36,577 nucleotides of DNA. Origin: Comamonadaceae bacterium. GTDB lineage: Bacteria > Pseudomonadota > Gammaproteobacteria > Burkholderiales > Burkholderiaceae_C. The translations under genes were made by a program, and so were the position numbers. How positions within the stretch are numbered: position 1 is the first letter of the stretch; the number at the start of each line of letters is the position of its first letter. Under the pieces are notes generated by a model. The model worked only from the letters and a program-made list of their open reading frames with translations, was not told where the DNA came from and did no database searches. Below are positions 16,055-24,989 of this stretch, piece by piece. The DNA is taken from the NCBI GenBank assembly GCA_947476465.1, contig CANJQN010000046.1, positions 1-36,577 of the forward strand, in the 5' to 3' direction.

Positions 16055-17737
16055 GTGATCCAGCCCACCCCCGCCATCGTCGCCCAAAGCGCCGTGCGCC
16101 GCCTGCCGCGCTGGGCCCTGCTGCTTCTTTGCGCCGCTTATGTGCTGCCCGGCTTCCTCGGTCGCGAGCCCTGGAAGGCGCAGGACATGACGGCCTTCGG
16201 CTACATGCTCGAGATGGCCCGTGGCACCAGCTCTTGGCTGGCCCCGCGACTGGTCGGCCTGCAGCCTGAGTTCGAGGCCTTGCTGCCCTACTGGCTGGGC
16301 GCAGGGGCGATGCGCATCGCGCCCAGCTGGATGTCGCCAGATTTCGCGGCCCGCGTGCCCTTCATCGCCCTGCTCGCACTCACCCTCGCGGCCACCTGGT
16401 GGGCCGTGTACCAGCTGGCCCGCAGGCCGCAGGCCCAGCCCGTTGCGTTCGCCTTCGGCGGCGAAGCCCACCCCACCGACTACGCCCGGGCCCTCGCCGA
16501 CGCCGGCCTGCTGGCCTTGCTGGCCTGCCTGGGGCTGGCCCAGCTGGCACACGAGACCACTCCGGCCCTGGCGCAGCTGGGCTGCTCGGCCCTTGCCTTC
16601 TACGGGCTTGCCGCCCTGCCGGGTCGGCCGCTCAAGCCCGCGCTGGCCGCAGCCATTGGCATCGTCGGCCTCACGCTCAGCGGTGCGCCGTCCCTGGCCC
16701 TGGCCTTCGCGCTGGGCGCAGCGGTGCTGCTGTTGATCAACGACCCCACCGCCGACGCACCGCGCCGCCAGCGCTGGGTGTGGGCCGGCTATGTGGCGCT
16801 GTGGGCGCTGCTGTCGGCGGCGCTGGCCGCCCAGCTCGACGTATGGCGATGGCGGCTCGACGACAGCGGCCGCGACCTGCGTGACACCGCGCGCATGCTG
16901 CTGTGGTTCGCATGGCCGGCCTGGCCGCTGGCCCTGTGGACGGTGTGGCGCTGGCGCCGCCAGCTCGGCAGCCGCCACGTGGCCTTGCCGCTGTGGATCG
17001 TCGCCTGCTGCGTCGTGTCGGCCCTGGTCACGCCAGCCGGTGACCGCTCCTTGCTGCTGGCCCTGCCGGCCCTGGCGTCGCTGGCGGCGTTTGCGCTGCC
17101 GACGTTGCGCCGCTCGGTCTCTTCGCTGATCGACTGGTTCACCCTGGTGTTCTTCAGCGGCTGCGTGCTGGTGATCTGGGTGGTCTGGATCTCGATGGAA
17201 ACCGGCGTGCCCGCCCAGCCGGCCGCCAACGTGGCACGCCTGGCGCCCGGCTTCGTGCCCAGCTTCTCGTGGATCGCGGTGGCCTGCGCCGTGGCCGGTA
17301 CCGCCGGCTGGGTGGCTCTGGTGCGCTGGCGCGCCGGCCGGCATCAGGCCGCGATCTGGAAGAGCCTGGTGCTGCCGGCCGGCGGCGCGGCCTTGTGTTG
17401 GCTCTTGCTCATGACGCTGTGGCTACCCGTGCTGGACTACGCGCGCAGCTACGTCCCCTCGGTGCGCGGCGTCGTGCGCGCCATCGACCAGCCCGGCTGT
17501 GTCGAGGTGGCGGGCCTCACCCGCGGCCAACTGGCCGCCTTGCGCTACCACGGCCGCCTGTCGCTGCAGCAGGCCAGGCCCGACACCGCACGCTGCCCCT
17601 GGCGCGTGCTGGCCGTGCGCGCCGGTGCGGCGCATGAGCGCGCGGTGACCGCAGGCGGCTGGCAACTGGTCGCCACCGTGCGGCGGCCGACGGATGCGGC
17701 GGACACGCTCCGGGTGTACCGCGCGGCGGCACCCTAG
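16055..17737 (+). CDS. Polytopic membrane protein, possibly glycosyltransferase-like
   Basis: About 560 residues from GTG 16055. It has a first membrane segment (WALLLLCAAYVLPGF), then the exported-loop pattern GREPWKAQDMTAFGYMLEMARG...WLAPRL, which resembles the periplasmic loop of ArnT/PMT-type family 39 glycosyltransferases that use lipid-linked sugars. About ten further hydrophobic segments follow and a soluble C-terminal part of about 110 residues. The usual DE/DD catalytic pair of that family is not obvious, so function is uncertain. A GATAAT at 16042-16047, only seven bases before the GTG, suggests a leaderless or very short leader transcript. The frame is open further upstream but crosses the rpmE2 terminator. 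Confidence 0.7.
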   Translation: MIQPTPAIVAQSAVRRLPRWALLLLCAAYVLPGFLGREPWKAQDMTAFGYMLEMARGTSSWLAPRLVGLQPEFEALLPYWLGAGAMRIAPSWMSPDFAARVPFIALLALTLAATWWAVYQLARRPQAQPVAFAFGGEAHPTDYARALADAGLLALLACLGLAQLAHETTPALAQLGCSALAFYGLAALPGRPLKPALAAAIGIVGLTLSGAPSLALAFALGAAVLLLINDPTADAPRRQRWVWAGYVALWALLSAALAAQLDVWRWRLDDSGRDLRDTARMLLWFAWPAWPLALWTVWRWRRQLGSRHVALPLWIVACCVVSALVTPAGDRSLLLALPALASLAAFALPTLRRSVSSLIDWFTLVFFSGCVLVIWVVWISMETGVPAQPAANVARLAPGFVPSFSWIAVACAVAGTAGWVALVRWRAGRHQAAIWKSLVLPAGGAALCWLLLMTLWLPVLDYARSYVPSVRGVVRAIDQPGCVEVAGLTRGQLAALRYHGRLSLQQARPDTARCPWRVLAVRAGAAHERAVTAGGWQLVATVRRPTDAADTLRVYRAAAP

Positions 17738-17776
17738 GCACACCAACCGCCACCGGCCACCCTGAGCCCGGCCATT

Positions 17777-17834
17777 CCGTTCGCCCTGAGCTTGGCCTGT
17801 CCTGAGCCTGTCGAAGGGTCGAAGGGCTCTGGCG
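17777..17834. repeat. Second copy of the CCCTGAG/GTCGAAGGG repeat
   Basis: The stretch contains CCGTTCGCCCTGAGCTTG, then CCTGAGCCTGTCGAAGGG and a short repeat of TCGAAGGG. It is a rearranged copy of the element at 6108-6157 and sits after the membrane protein gene. The rest of 17738-17927 shows only a CATAAT at 17887-17892 as a possible -10 for the next gene. Confidence 0.65.
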
Positions 17835-17927
17835 GTTTCCGTAGGAATTGACACCCGCCTGCGCTTCTCATCCGCGCACGTCAAAACATAATCTCTAAAT
17901 ACTCAAATATTCAGGGAGTGTGTTCTT

Positions 17928-20900
17928 ATGGTCGGCTGCTGGGCCCGGCTCGCCCTTGCCATTGCCATTGCCGTTGCCGTGTGCGCGCCGTTGCTCACCA
18001 GCACAGCGCGCGCGCAACCGGTCTTGGGCGGCCCGGCCCCCTTGCCCATGTGCACTGTCGCGGGCTGGCCCCAGTGCATCGGCCCCACGGCGGTCCAAGG
18101 CATCCAGGCCGCGCTGCAAACCCATTGCGACCAGTTCGCCGCCGCCCACAAGAGCGACGGCGGCATTGTCGGGTGCGGCCAGCAAGGCTCGGGCAATACC
18201 ACCTGCCAGCTGAACCAGCCGGCCATCGCGCCGGCCTTCGTCGGCGCCTCCTGGGCCGCCACCCGCATCACCATGGCCGGGCGCGACGTCGTGCCCTTCA
18301 ACTACGGCGGCACCACCGGCAGCGTGTTTCGCACCTGGGGCCCTGGCAACTACTCGGGCCCCGTGTGCGCCTGCCCGGCCAACGCCCTCATCACCGCCGA
18401 GGCCACCTGCGCCTGCCCGGCCGGCATGAACTGGAGCGACAGCGCCCAGCGCTGCATCCCCAAGCCGCCCGAGCCGCTGGTCATCAGCCTGGCCGGGCGC
18501 ACCCACACCCGGGCCATGCCCGCCGGCCCGCCCCTGCCGCTTGCGGCCACCGTCACCAAGGGCGGCCAGCTGCACGCCGGGGCCCTGGTCACCGTGCGGC
18601 TCAATGGCGTCAACGCCTACTCGGGCATCACCGATGCGGCCGGCCAGATGGGTTTTACTTATGTGCCGCCGGTGCTGCAATCGGCCACCGTGCCGGTGGT
18701 GGCCACCTGCCTGGGCTGCGTCAACGAGGCCGAGTTGACGCTGGTGGTCGACACCCCCCCGCTATGCGAACCCGGCCTGGGCAACCCCATACGCCCTGGC
18801 AATGGCGAGAAGCTGCAAGACGAATCGGACTGGGCCGACCACGCCGCCCACCCCATCAGCGTGGTGCGCCACTACAGCAGCCATGGCAACGCACCGGCGG
18901 CCCTGGGCCCCACCGCGGGCGGCGGCTGGAGCCACCCCTATGCCGGCCAGCTTCAGGTGCAAGGCGGCCTGCGCCGGGTGGTGCTGGGCGATGGCACCTC
19001 GGTGCGCTTCGAGGGGGTGGCTGCATTGCCGGGTCAGTCACCAGGCCAGTGGATCCCCGACAACCATCTGGACAGCCTGTACGAAGACAGCGCCGGCTGG
19101 CTCTATGTGCGCGCCGCCGATGACAGCCGATACCGCTTCGACACCGCGGGGCGCCTGCTGACCATCGCCAGGCGTGGCGGGCAGGTGCTGCAGCTGAGCT
19201 ACGGCGCCACCGGCCTGCTGGTTGCGGTCACCAATGCCTTCGGGCGCGCCCTGGGCTTCGGCTACGACGAGGCCGGGCGCCTGGTGGCGGTGGCAACGCC
19301 CGATGGCCAGACCCTGCGCTATGGCTACGAGGGTGTGGGCGATGGCGCGCGCTTGACGCTGGTCACCCTCCCCGATGGCAGTCAACGCCGCTACCACTAC
19401 GAAGACCCGCGCTGGCCCCAGGCGCTGACCGGCATCACCGACGAGGCCGGCCTGCGCGCCGCCAGCTTCGAGTACGACGCACAGGGCCGCGCCGTGGGCA
19501 CCACGCGCGCCGGTGGCGTGGGCAGCTACGCGGTGCGCTACGAGTCGCCCGGTTCCGCGTCGCCCGGCAGCAAGGGCAGCCTCACCGCGCCCGGCCCGCT
19601 CGATGCGTCGGCCTATCGCCTGCAGGCCGACATCACCGACCCGCTGGGCAATGCCACGCGCCATGTGTGGGTGGGCGCCGAAGGCCAGATGCGCCGCCAG
19701 GGCGCCAGCGCGCCACTGGCGGGCAGCCTGGTGGCCGATCGCCTCTTCGGCCCCGCCGCGCTGCCCCTGATCGAGACCGACTTCCTGGGTGTGCGCACCG
19801 AGCGCCAGTGGGATGCCCTGCGCCAGTTGCCGCTGTCGACCACCCGCGCCGCCGGCCTGCCCGAGGCGCAGACCACGCAGACCCAGTGGCACCCCAGCCT
19901 GCGCCTGCCGCTGCGCATCAGTGAGGCGGGGCGCACCACCGACCACGCCTACGACGAGGCCGGCAATGTACTGACTCGCAGCGTCACCGACGCCGCCACC
20001 GGACAGACTCGCACCGAGGCCTGGACCTTCACCGCCCAGGGCCTGCCCGAGACCTACGCCGACCCCACGGGCGCCCTGTGGCGGTATGAGTACGACAACC
20101 AGGGCCGGCGCATCCGCATCACCGACCCCCTCGGCCGCGCCACCCGCTTCACCCACGATGGCGCGGGCCGCGTGCTCACGCAGACCGACCCGACTGGCCT
20201 GGTCACCACCTACGCCTACGACGCGCGCGGCCGGCTGCTGAGCGAAGCGCGCGGCAACGAAGTCACCGCCTACGGCTACACCGCCACCGGCCAGCTTGCC
20301 GCCGTCCAGCGGCCCAATGGCCATCGCATCGACTACCGCTGGGATGCGGCCGGCCGCCTGATCGGCGCCAGCGACAACCGTGGCGCCGACATCAGCTTCA
20401 CCCTCGACGCCCAGGGCAACCGCCTGCGCGAAGAGCTGCGCGGCCCCGGCGGCCAGATCGAGCGCGTGACGGCGAGGGCCATCAACGCCCTCAACCGCGT
20501 GGCCGCCCTGTCCAATGCCGCCGGCCAGACCACCACGCTCAGCTACGACGCCAACGGCCAGCCCGTTGCCCGCACCAGCCCCCTGGGCCAGACCACCGTG
20601 CAGACTCTCGACGGCCTGGGCCGAACCACCCGCACCACCTTGCCCGACAACGCCAGCGCAACCCAGGCCTGGAGCGCCTTGGGCGAGCTCGCCACCTTCA
20701 CCGACCCCAAGGGCGTCACCACCGCGTTCAACACCAACGCCTTCGGCGAAGTCGTGAGCGAGTCCAGCCCGGACAGCGGCACCGTGCTCTACGGGCGCGA
20801 TGGTGACGGCCGCATCGTGAGCATCACCGACGCCAAGGGCCAGGTGCAACGCATCGAGCGCGACGCGCTGGGCCGCGCCTCGCGCATCCAGCACGCCCCG

Positions 20901-22940
20901 GGCCATGAGGCGCACATCGCCTACGACGCCGCTGACCGCATCACCGTGCTGGAAGACAAGACCGGCAGCAACCGCTATGAGCGCGACGCCCAAGGCCGCA
21001 TCCTGCGCAAGGTCCAAGCGGTCAACGACAACCCATCGAATCCCACCCAACTGCGCCTGGGCTACGCGTGGAGCGCGGGTGAGCTCGACAGCATCACCTA
21101 CCCCAGCGGATTGCGGCTCACCTACCGCCGCGTGGCTGGCCGCATCGTAGGCATCGACCTGCAACTGCCTGGCCAACAACGGGGTCGCAACCCCACCGTG
21201 CAACCGTGGCTGACCGACCTCACCCACACCGCCCTGGGCCAGCCGCGCGCCTGGCGCTGGGCCAGTGGCGATGCCGCCCAGCGCGGCTTCAACGCCGACG
21301 GTCGCATCACGTCCACCGAGTTCGCCCGCTACGACACCGATGCCGCCGGGCGCATCACCCGCATCACCCAAGACCTGTGGGCGCAGGCCCCCGGCCAGCG
21401 CAAGCCCAGCAAGACGTCGCTGACCTGGCAGGTGGGCTACGACAGCCGCGACCGAGTCACCCGCTTCGCAAGGGACGGCGCCGAGCGCAGCTACAGCTAC
21501 GACGCCAACAGCAACCGCCTGACCGCCATCGACAGCGTCGAGGGCGAGGCGGACCTGGATGCGTCCCCCGCGCTTGCCAGTCTGCGGCGCACGCAGACCG
21601 AGGCATTGCAGATCGAATCCGCGAGCAACCGCCTGCAAGCCATCGCACGCACGCTGCGGCTGACTCAGGCCGGGCGAGAACGCGGCGGGCAAGACACCCA
21701 GGTCAACTACGAGCTGGATGCCAATGGCGCCCTTATCAGCGACGGTGTGCGCAGATTCGATTACGACGCCAGCGGGCGATTGGAGGCGCTGCGCTTCCAC
21801 ACCGCCCCGGCCCAGGGCCGCGGCCAGGCCCAACCCCAGGCCCAGCGCATCGACTACCTGCACAACGGCCTGGGCCAGCGCGTCTTCAAGGGCGAGCCGC
21901 GTGCCGACGATCCGACCCCGCAAGAGCAAAGCCTGGGTCAGCGCTTCATCGACTGGCTGCGCCGCCTGTTCGCGGCTTTGTTCCTGCCCGAGCGCTCAGC
22001 CACCAGCGTAGGCACCGCCTACCTGTACGGCGACCCCGACGGCCCCATCCCGGCCTGGGCGATGCTGGGTGAATACGACAACGGCTCGGCCCAGGGCAAG
22101 GGCGCCAGCGAATACCTGTGGCTGCCCACCGAAGACGGCGGCGCCATCCCGGTCGGCCTGTTCCGCCGGGGGCGCATCTACGCCATCCACCCCGACCATC
22201 TCGGGACACCGCGCGTGATGACCGACGACGACAACGAAGTGGTCTGGCAGTGGCCGTATTCGGCGTTTGGGGATAACAACCCGACGGGCGTCCTGCGGGC
22301 GAGCAACCAGCAACCGGCAAGGCCGCGCGCCACCGATCCGATCGAGCTGAACCTGCGCATGCCGGGGCAGTACTTCGACGAGGAGACGGGGACTTTCCAG
22401 AACTACTTCCGGGACTATGATCCGGCCGTGGGGCGGTATCGGCAGGCCGACCCGATTGGGTTGGCGGGGGGCGCAAACGTATACCAGTACGCCGGCTCGA
22501 ATCCAGTCACCGACACCGACCCCAATGGGTTAAATCCTGTCGCAGGGGCAATGACGGGAGCTGGCGTCGGCTCCGCATTCGGCCCTGTTGGCACGGTCGT
22601 AGGTGGACTGGCTGGCGCGGGTGTAGGGGCATTGATAGGTTGGAACGTCGTCGGGCCAATGCTCGCCAAGCCGCCGGACAACGCGCGTGACCCGCGCGGG
22701 CCAAAAGCACCCGGCAAGCCCGGCGAGGCAGAGGACTTCAAAGATCCCAAGGGTGGTGAACGCTGGGTCCGAAACCCAAATGGACGAGGATACGGTTGGC
22801 AAGGAGCAGATGGAGGGGTCTGGTGCCCCACGGGACCGGACTCTGGCTCTACGGGCGATGCCCACGGTGGCCCACACTGGGATGTGCAATACCCGGGTGG
22901 CGGTTATGGCAACGTCTACCCCGGAGGTCGGCGTCGGTAG
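17928..22940 (+). CDS. RHS/YD-repeat polymorphic toxin with Sec signal peptide
   Basis: A 1670-residue exported protein. Residues 1-29 form a Sec signal peptide ending ARA|Q. A Cys-rich segment follows near 147-180 (two CACPA motifs), then an Ig-like region (about 185-280), an RHS N-terminal (DUF6531-like) part from CEPGLGNPIRPGNGE at about 280, and many YD repeats to about 1360 (YDEAGR, YDARGR, YDANSN types). The RHS core (HPDHLGTPRV near 1420, FQNYFRDYDPAVGRYRQADP) ends at DPNGL, residue 1535. The 135-residue tip holds a glycine-zipper hydrophobic stretch (about 1540-1573) and a domain with NPNGRGYGW and HGGPHWDVQYPGGGYGNVYP, which I assign to polymorphic toxin type 37. The shell is expected to encapsulate and release the tip against rival cells. 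GGGAG at 17914-17918 supports ATG 17928. Confidence 0.88.
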   Translation: MVGCWARLALAIAIAVAVCAPLLTSTARAQPVLGGPAPLPMCTVAGWPQCIGPTAVQGIQAALQTHCDQFAAAHKSDGGIVGCGQQGSGNTTCQLNQPAIAPAFVGASWAATRITMAGRDVVPFNYGGTTGSVFRTWGPGNYSGPVCACPANALITAEATCACPAGMNWSDSAQRCIPKPPEPLVISLAGRTHTRAMPAGPPLPLAATVTKGGQLHAGALVTVRLNGVNAYSGITDAAGQMGFTYVPPVLQSATVPVVATCLGCVNEAELTLVVDTPPLCEPGLGNPIRPGNGEKLQDESDWADHAAHPISVVRHYSSHGNAPAALGPTAGGGWSHPYAGQLQVQGGLRRVVLGDGTSVRFEGVAALPGQSPGQWIPDNHLDSLYEDSAGWLYVRAADDSRYRFDTAGRLLTIARRGGQVLQLSYGATGLLVAVTNAFGRALGFGYDEAGRLVAVATPDGQTLRYGYEGVGDGARLTLVTLPDGSQRRYHYEDPRWPQALTGITDEAGLRAASFEYDAQGRAVGTTRAGGVGSYAVRYESPGSASPGSKGSLTAPGPLDASAYRLQADITDPLGNATRHVWVGAEGQMRRQGASAPLAGSLVADRLFGPAALPLIETDFLGVRTERQWDALRQLPLSTTRAAGLPEAQTTQTQWHPSLRLPLRISEAGRTTDHAYDEAGNVLTRSVTDAATGQTRTEAWTFTAQGLPETYADPTGALWRYEYDNQGRRIRITDPLGRATRFTHDGAGRVLTQTDPTGLVTTYAYDARGRLLSEARGNEVTAYGYTATGQLAAVQRPNGHRIDYRWDAAGRLIGASDNRGADISFTLDAQGNRLREELRGPGGQIERVTARAINALNRVAALSNAAGQTTTLSYDANGQPVARTSPLGQTTVQTLDGLGRTTRTTLPDNASATQAWSALGELATFTDPKGVTTAFNTNAFGEVVSESSPDSGTVLYGRDGDGRIVSITDAKGQVQRIERDALGRASRIQHAPGHEAHIAYDAADRITVLEDKTGSNRYERDAQGRILRKVQAVNDNPSNPTQLRLGYAWSAGELDSITYPSGLRLTYRRVAGRIVGIDLQLPGQQRGRNPTVQPWLTDLTHTALGQPRAWRWASGDAAQRGFNADGRITSTEFARYDTDAAGRITRITQDLWAQAPGQRKPSKTSLTWQVGYDSRDRVTRFARDGAERSYSYDANSNRLTAIDSVEGEADLDASPALASLRRTQTEALQIESASNRLQAIARTLRLTQAGRERGGQDTQVNYELDANGALISDGVRRFDYDASGRLEALRFHTAPAQGRGQAQPQAQRIDYLHNGLGQRVFKGEPRADDPTPQEQSLGQRFIDWLRRLFAALFLPERSATSVGTAYLYGDPDGPIPAWAMLGEYDNGSAQGKGASEYLWLPTEDGGAIPVGLFRRGRIYAIHPDHLGTPRVMTDDDNEVVWQWPYSAFGDNNPTGVLRASNQQPARPRATDPIELNLRMPGQYFDEETGTFQNYFRDYDPAVGRYRQADPIGLAGGANVYQYAGSNPVTDTDPNGLNPVAGAMTGAGVGSAFGPVGTVVGGLAGAGVGALIGWNVVGPMLAKPPDNARDPRGPKAPGKPGEAEDFKDPKGGERWVRNPNGRGYGWQGADGGVWCPTGPDSGSTGDAHGGPHWDVQYPGGGYGNVYPGGRRR

Positions 22941-22949
22941 GAGAAAGAC

Positions 22950-23297
22950 GTGATCCTGCAAGTAACTTTGACTCTCTTTTATTCCCGAGGCGACGAGCGT
23001 CGCCTGTTTCAGGGCTTTCAGGAAATCCCTGCAATACGCAACGTGCAAGGCGTCGGCCGCGATCTCTTACTTGATATTGAGATTGCCTCCCTGAACAAGG
23101 AAGCACTGCGCGAGCTGCTTGCGCTCCTGTGGCGCTATGACATATCACTCGCACCATTGCGCGCGCTGGCAGATAAGCGGAAGTTCGACTGGCTCAACGA
23201 CTCGCAGGGCTACTGGCACAACTCGATGTTTCCGACAGCGGAGCCAGAGTTTGATCGCCCGACGTTGAACGCACTTGGAACCCGTGTTTGCCACTAA
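22950..23297 (+). CDS. Probable immunity protein for the RHS toxin
   Basis: A 115-residue soluble protein from GTG 22950, nine bases after the toxin stop, with an AGGAG site at 22939-22943 that overlaps that stop. It starts MILQVTLTLFYSRGDERRLF and has no signal peptide, no membrane segment and no domain I recognise. The position directly behind a polymorphic toxin tip, the coupled spacing and the lower GC shared with the tip argue for the cognate immunity gene, which would bind and block the toxin in the producing cell. The pairing is inference from context. Confidence 0.65.
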   Translation: MILQVTLTLFYSRGDERRLFQGFQEIPAIRNVQGVGRDLLLDIEIASLNKEALRELLALLWRYDISLAPLRALADKRKFDWLNDSQGYWHNSMFPTAEPEFDRPTLNALGTRVCH

Positions 23298-23310
23298 CGC
23301 GCAGATTCTT

Positions 23311-23367
23311 GCGACACTGTCGCCCAAATTGGTTCACGAGCAGTTTGTGTCGACGCTGTCGACACAA
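23311..23367. repeat. Two palindromes after the immunity gene
   Basis: GCGACA-C-TGTCGC lies at 23311-23323. A longer perfect palindrome, TTGTGTCGAC-GCT-GTCGACACAA, lies at 23345-23367. Both contain GTCG/CGAC cores. They lie in the 250-bp gap before the Fic-like gene, without a T-run. They could be transcript-end structures, operators or recombination sites. The remaining sequence to 23457 shows nothing I can name. Confidence 0.7.
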
Positions 23368-23457
23368 TGGGTCCGTCGGTCTAATCCGGGCTGAGGCCCA
23401 CGCGACCTGCGGCGCGCTTAGCTGCTCCAGCCGAGCACAGGCCCCAGCCCGCTTCCC

Positions 23458-23514
23458 CGCCAAATAAAGTGGCGAGCAAAACCATTTGCGCGCCACTTTA
23501 TTTGGCGCGATACT
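23458..23514 (+). promoter_or_regulatory. Promoter of the Fic-like gene with paired palindromic operators
   Basis: CGCCAAATAAAGTGGCG (23458-23474) and its exact reverse complement (23491-23507) face each other across 16 bp. Each arm is itself a site of the form CGCCA-N7-TGGCG. The second arm fills the 17-bp spacer between TTGCGC (-35, 23486-23491) and GATACT (-10, 23509-23514), and the two centres are 33 bp apart, about three helical turns. A repressor dimer pair bound here would block the promoter. The winged-helix N-terminus of the downstream protein makes autoregulation likely but unproven. Confidence 0.7.
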
Positions 23515-23546
23515 GCGCCTCCCCTTGCGAAAAGCCCGTTCCCCAC

Positions 23547-24950
23547 ATGCCGCGCGTCGTCCCACCCCAAGAGCTGGATCAACTGGTCACGCTGATCAGC
23601 TATGCCCCGCAGGGCACGGACATAGACGCCCTCTCGCACAAGCTTGAGGGCACCGTTGCGCGCCGCACCCTGCAGCGCCGCCTGGCCCAGCTGGTAGAGC
23701 AAGAACGCATCCGCATGCAAGGCGAAGGCCGCGCCGTTCGCTATCACGTCGGAGCGCCACCCGGCACCAGCACAGGCCTTGCAGTCCGCATCCCCGAGCC
23801 GCCGCAAGGCACGATGCCGATCTATGTCCGCACCTCGGCCGAAGGCGAGGAAGTGCGAGCCTACGTCTCTCAGCCGCGCCAGCTGCGCAGGCCGGTCGGC
23901 TATCAGCTTGAGTTTCTGGAGCAGTACCACCCCAACCACACGGCCTACCTGCCGCAGAACTTGCGAGAGCAACTGCACAGCATTGGCCGCCCCCCCGAGG
24001 ACCAAGCGTTGGCTGGCACGTTCGCCCGTGACATCTTCAGCCGTCTGCTGATCGACCTGTCCTGGGCCTCATCACAGCTGGAGGGCAACACCTACAGCCG
24101 CCTGGACACCGAGCGCCTCATCCAATACGGGCAAGCGGCGAAGGGCAAGAATGCCCTTGAGACGCAGATGATCCTGAACCACAAACAGGCCATCGAGTAC
24201 CTGGTGCTCAACCCGAAAAACGCCCGGGTGGACTCCGGCACGGTGCTCACACTGCATGCGTTGCTGGCGGACGACCTGATGGCAGACCCCACAGCGATTG
24301 GCCGCGTCCGCCGCCGCGCCGTGGGGATCGGGGGCAGCGTGTACCTGCCCATCGCCGTGCCCCAACGCCTGGAAGAATTGTTCGGCATCGTGGTGAGCAT
24401 GGCTGCGGACATCAAGGACCCGTTCGAGCAGGCCTTTTTCTTGATGGTCCACCTGCCCTACCTGCAGCCGTTCGAGGACGTGAACAAGCGCGTGTCGCGG
24501 CTGGCGGCCAACATTCCGTTCATCCGCCACAACCTGTGCCCGCTGTCGTTCATCGACGTGCCGCCGCAAGCCTATGTCGAAGCCATGATCGGCGTGTACG
24601 AGCTGAACCGCATCGAGCTGCTGCGCGATGTTTTTGTGTGGGCATATGAACGCTCTTGCCAGCAGTACGTGGCCGTGCAACGAACCCTCGTGCAGCCAAA
24701 CATCTTTCGCTTGAGCAATCGACAAGCCTTGGGCGAGGTGATCGCCGCCATCGTCCGCCAGGACAAAGCGGCGACCAAACGTACTATCAAGAGCATGATG
24801 CCCGCCAGCCTTCCGGTGGCCGATCACGAGCGCTTTGTCGAGCTGGTTCTGACCGAATTCAAATCGCTCCACGAGGGCAACTGCGTTCGCTTCGGCATCC
24901 GCCCGCTGGGGCTTGCCGCCTGGCAGCGCCACCGTCTCCGCAGCAAGTAG
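23547..24950 (+). CDS. Winged-helix Fic-like protein with altered active site
   Basis: A 467-residue protein. Residues 1-75 form a winged helix (TDIDALSHKLEG, RTLQRRLAQLVEQERI, wing GEGRAVRYHV). The central Fic fold shows the inhibitory-helix motif S-x-x-x-E-G (SSQLEGN, residues 175-181), which marks class II Fic proteins. The active-site loop reads QPFEDVNKRVSR at residues 307-318. Canonical Fic enzymes have HxFx(D/E)GNxRxxR, so the catalytic His is Gln and the Gly is Val, while Asn, Arg and the acidic residue remain. AMP transfer by the normal mechanism is therefore doubtful. It may act as a regulator or use another chemistry. ATG 23547 fits the mapped promoter. The frame is open to 23469, but that would begin within the operators. 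Confidence 0.82.
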   Translation: MPRVVPPQELDQLVTLISYAPQGTDIDALSHKLEGTVARRTLQRRLAQLVEQERIRMQGEGRAVRYHVGAPPGTSTGLAVRIPEPPQGTMPIYVRTSAEGEEVRAYVSQPRQLRRPVGYQLEFLEQYHPNHTAYLPQNLREQLHSIGRPPEDQALAGTFARDIFSRLLIDLSWASSQLEGNTYSRLDTERLIQYGQAAKGKNALETQMILNHKQAIEYLVLNPKNARVDSGTVLTLHALLADDLMADPTAIGRVRRRAVGIGGSVYLPIAVPQRLEELFGIVVSMAADIKDPFEQAFFLMVHLPYLQPFEDVNKRVSRLAANIPFIRHNLCPLSFIDVPPQAYVEAMIGVYELNRIELLRDVFVWAYERSCQQYVAVQRTLVQPNIFRLSNRQALGEVIAAIVRQDKAATKRTIKSMMPASLPVADHERFVELVLTEFKSLHEGNCVRFGIRPLGLAAWQRHRLRSK

Positions 24951-24989
24951 GCCCTGCGCGCAGCGGCCCACCCACGGCAGAATGCCCCC

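Noticed and set aside
19038..21929. 963-codon open frame on the minus strand opposite the RHS gene
   Set aside because: It is the antisense of YD repeats in high-GC DNA. The plus frame has a signal peptide, clear RHS motifs and a ribosome binding site; the minus frame shows only Gly/Ala/Val-rich sequence.
23297..23457. Orphan RHS tip or second immunity gene after the first
   Set aside because: No frame of useful length with toxin or immunity features is visible; only palindromes are present.
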